Assembly: GCA_022759345.1 (NCBI GenBank)
Contig: JAEMPK010000196.1
Coordinates: 1 to 5,059, forward strand
From: Pyrobaculum sp.
GTDB lineage: Archaea; Thermoproteota; Thermoprotei; Thermoproteales; Thermoproteaceae
Length of the DNA stretch: 5,059 nt
Direction of reading: 5' to 3'
The notes under the pieces are model-generated. The model was not told the DNA's origin. It saw only the letters and a program-made list of their open reading frames with translations, and did not search any database. The position numbers and the translations under genes were made by a program. Shown here piece after piece: positions 4,049 to 5,059 of this stretch (the first letter of the stretch is position 1; each line of letters starts with the position of its first letter).

Positions 4049-5059
4049 CAGTTCGGTGTCTTCTAACGCCTTTTTGGCGGCTTCTTTGCTTAGCCCGTCG
4101 CCGAGTATTGTGTAGCGATCTGGGCGTATTGTGTGTGCGGTGACGAGCGCGTCGATCGCCACGTCGGGGTCTATGCCGGCTTGTCTAAGCGTGGTTGGCA
4201 ACCCAACTGTCTCAGCGAGTTTTTTGATTCTGCGCCAGTTTATGCCGTGGAGATACGCCATTATTATGGTGCCCAAGGTCACCAACTCTCCATGTATTGC
4301 CTCGTTTTCTCCGATTCTGGCCTCTACGGCGTGGGCAAAGAGGTGTTCAGAGCCGCTACACGGCCGCGACGACCCTGCTATGCCCATGGCCACGCCGCAT
4401 CCTATAAGCGCCTTGACGAGCACTCTGACGTCTTCTTCACGTACGAAGTTTTTTATCCGTGCAGAGTTTGTGGCTACTATCTTGTAGCTCGTGAGGGAGA
4501 GATGCGCCGCATATTCGCTGTACGGCTCTCCTTTCAGCCTATGTGCAAGTTGCCAATCCCGCACGGCAACTATCTTGCCTAATAAATCGCCGACCCCAGC
4601 CTTTAACAAACGCGAGGGTGCGCTCATGATCACCGACGTGTCTGCTATAATAGCTAAGGGAGACGCTACGATCTTCCCATATCTTGCCATTCTCTGAGTA
4701 AGCATATATGAGACGAAGGGAGAGGCTATACCGTCGTGACTAGCCGATGTGGGTATAACTACGAGTGGTTTTTTATGTATGTAGGAGTAGACTTTCGCCA
4801 CATCTATAGGTCTTCCTCCGCCGATTCCGAGTACAAGCTCGGCACTAGGCTTGTCGTAATCTACCTCGTCGTATTTCAAAATCTCTACAGTGCGCTCAGC
4901 GAGGACGTCTGCAACTGCTTTGGCGTATCGTAGCGTTGCGGACCTACCCGTTATTATTAAGATCTTCTCTGCCCTCAGAGTCGCAACGACTTGTGGCGTT
5001 TTAGTCAACGCGCCTGGTCCAAAAATTACTGTACGGGGAATTTCAAAACTTTCAAGTTG
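4043..5059 (-). CDS. egsA: sn-glycerol-1-phosphate dehydrogenase, missing only its first few codons
   Basis: Reduces dihydroxyacetone phosphate to sn-glycerol 1-phosphate with NAD(P)H, fixing the stereochemistry of the archaeal membrane lipid backbone. The visible frame runs to the right edge and begins QLESFEIPRTVIFGPGA, the usual family N-terminus, so probably only a few codons are lost. A TTG at 5008 is in frame but falls inside this conserved segment and is not the start. Counting from the first visible codon: nucleotide-binding GGGRPIDVAK (80-89), PTSASHDGIASP (103-114), and probable zinc ligands D158 in AGVGDLLGK, H239 in SGSEHLFAH and H256 in AIHGELV. These mark the Zn-dependent iron-alcohol-dehydrogenase-like fold. 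About 338 residues are visible, near the family norm. No membrane segment is seen. The gene ends 20 bp before the C box of the guide RNA candidate; its promoter lies outside the window. Confidence 0.96.
   Translation of the reverse strand, partial: QLESFEIPRTVIFGPGALTKTPQVVATLRAEKILIITGRSATLRYAKAVADVLAERTVEILKYDEVDYDKPSAELVLGIGGGRPIDVAKVYSYIHKKPLVVIPTSASHDGIASPFVSYMLTQRMARYGKIVASPLAIIADTSVIMSAPSRLLKAGVGDLLGKIVAVRDWQLAHRLKGEPYSEYAAHLSLTSYKIVATNSARIKNFVREEDVRVLVKALIGCGVAMGIAGSSRPCSGSEHLFAHAVEARIGENEAIHGELVTLGTIIMAYLHGINWRRIKKLAETVGLPTTLRQAGIDPDVAIDALVTAHTIRPDRYTILGDGLSKEAAKKALEDTELI

Noticed and set aside
4131..4933. Several plus-strand open frames opposite glycerol-1-phosphate dehydrogenase
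   Set aside because: All are antisense to conserved zinc- and nucleotide-binding motifs of egsA, with irregular composition and no promoter.
5006..5008. TTG at 5008 as the start of glycerol-1-phosphate dehydrogenase
   Set aside because: Seventeen further in-frame codons up to the window edge encode the conserved family N-terminus (FEIPRTVIFGPGA), so the true start is outside the window.

Overview
The window looks like chromosomal DNA of a hyperthermophilic crenarchaeon of the genus Pyrobaculum (Thermoproteales). Three things point there: a TIP49/RuvB-like AAA+ gene and an sn-glycerol-1-phosphate dehydrogenase (both archaeal in type), starts that fit leaderless transcripts with AT boxes about 25 bp upstream, and a citrate synthase whose only two cysteines sit at positions 19 and 394, the arrangement known from the interlinked citrate synthase of Pyrobaculum aerophilum. 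The species cannot be fixed from sequence reading alone.

Layout. Positions 1-247 (minus) hold the first 82 codons of a TIP49-like ATPase that runs off the left edge. It diverges from a 187-residue winged-helix protein (302-865, plus) across a 54-bp spacer with one near-symmetric AT box that could serve both genes. A 117-bp gap follows, with a possible C/D-like RNA signature and a clear 22-bp inverted repeat just upstream of the promoter of citrate synthase (983-2212, plus). Citrate synthase ends 3 bp from the end of a convergent malic enzyme (2216-3520, minus; GTG start). T-runs on both strands at the junction are well placed as terminators. An AT-rich intergenic element then separates malic enzyme from a purine-rich, Ile/Lys/Arg-rich hypothetical ORF (3561-3968, plus). 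Abutting the end of that ORF, on the other strand, is a good candidate C/D box guide RNA (about 3966-4026, minus), which follows the end of sn-glycerol-1-phosphate dehydrogenase (4043-5059, minus). That gene runs off the right edge and lacks only its first few codons.

How the genes fit together. Citrate synthase feeds acetyl-CoA and oxaloacetate into the citric acid cycle. Malic enzyme links malate to pyruvate and supplies reduced nicotinamide. Side by side they form a small central-carbon module, and each has a palindrome centred on TCGA just upstream of its promoter. The glycerol-1-phosphate dehydrogenase makes the archaeal lipid backbone. The guide RNA candidate would direct 2'-O-methylation of RNA. 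No mobile element, CRISPR array, tRNA or rRNA was seen. The least ordinary items are the catenane-type cysteine pair of citrate synthase, the C/D RNA candidate, the palindromes, and the low-GC hypothetical ORF.
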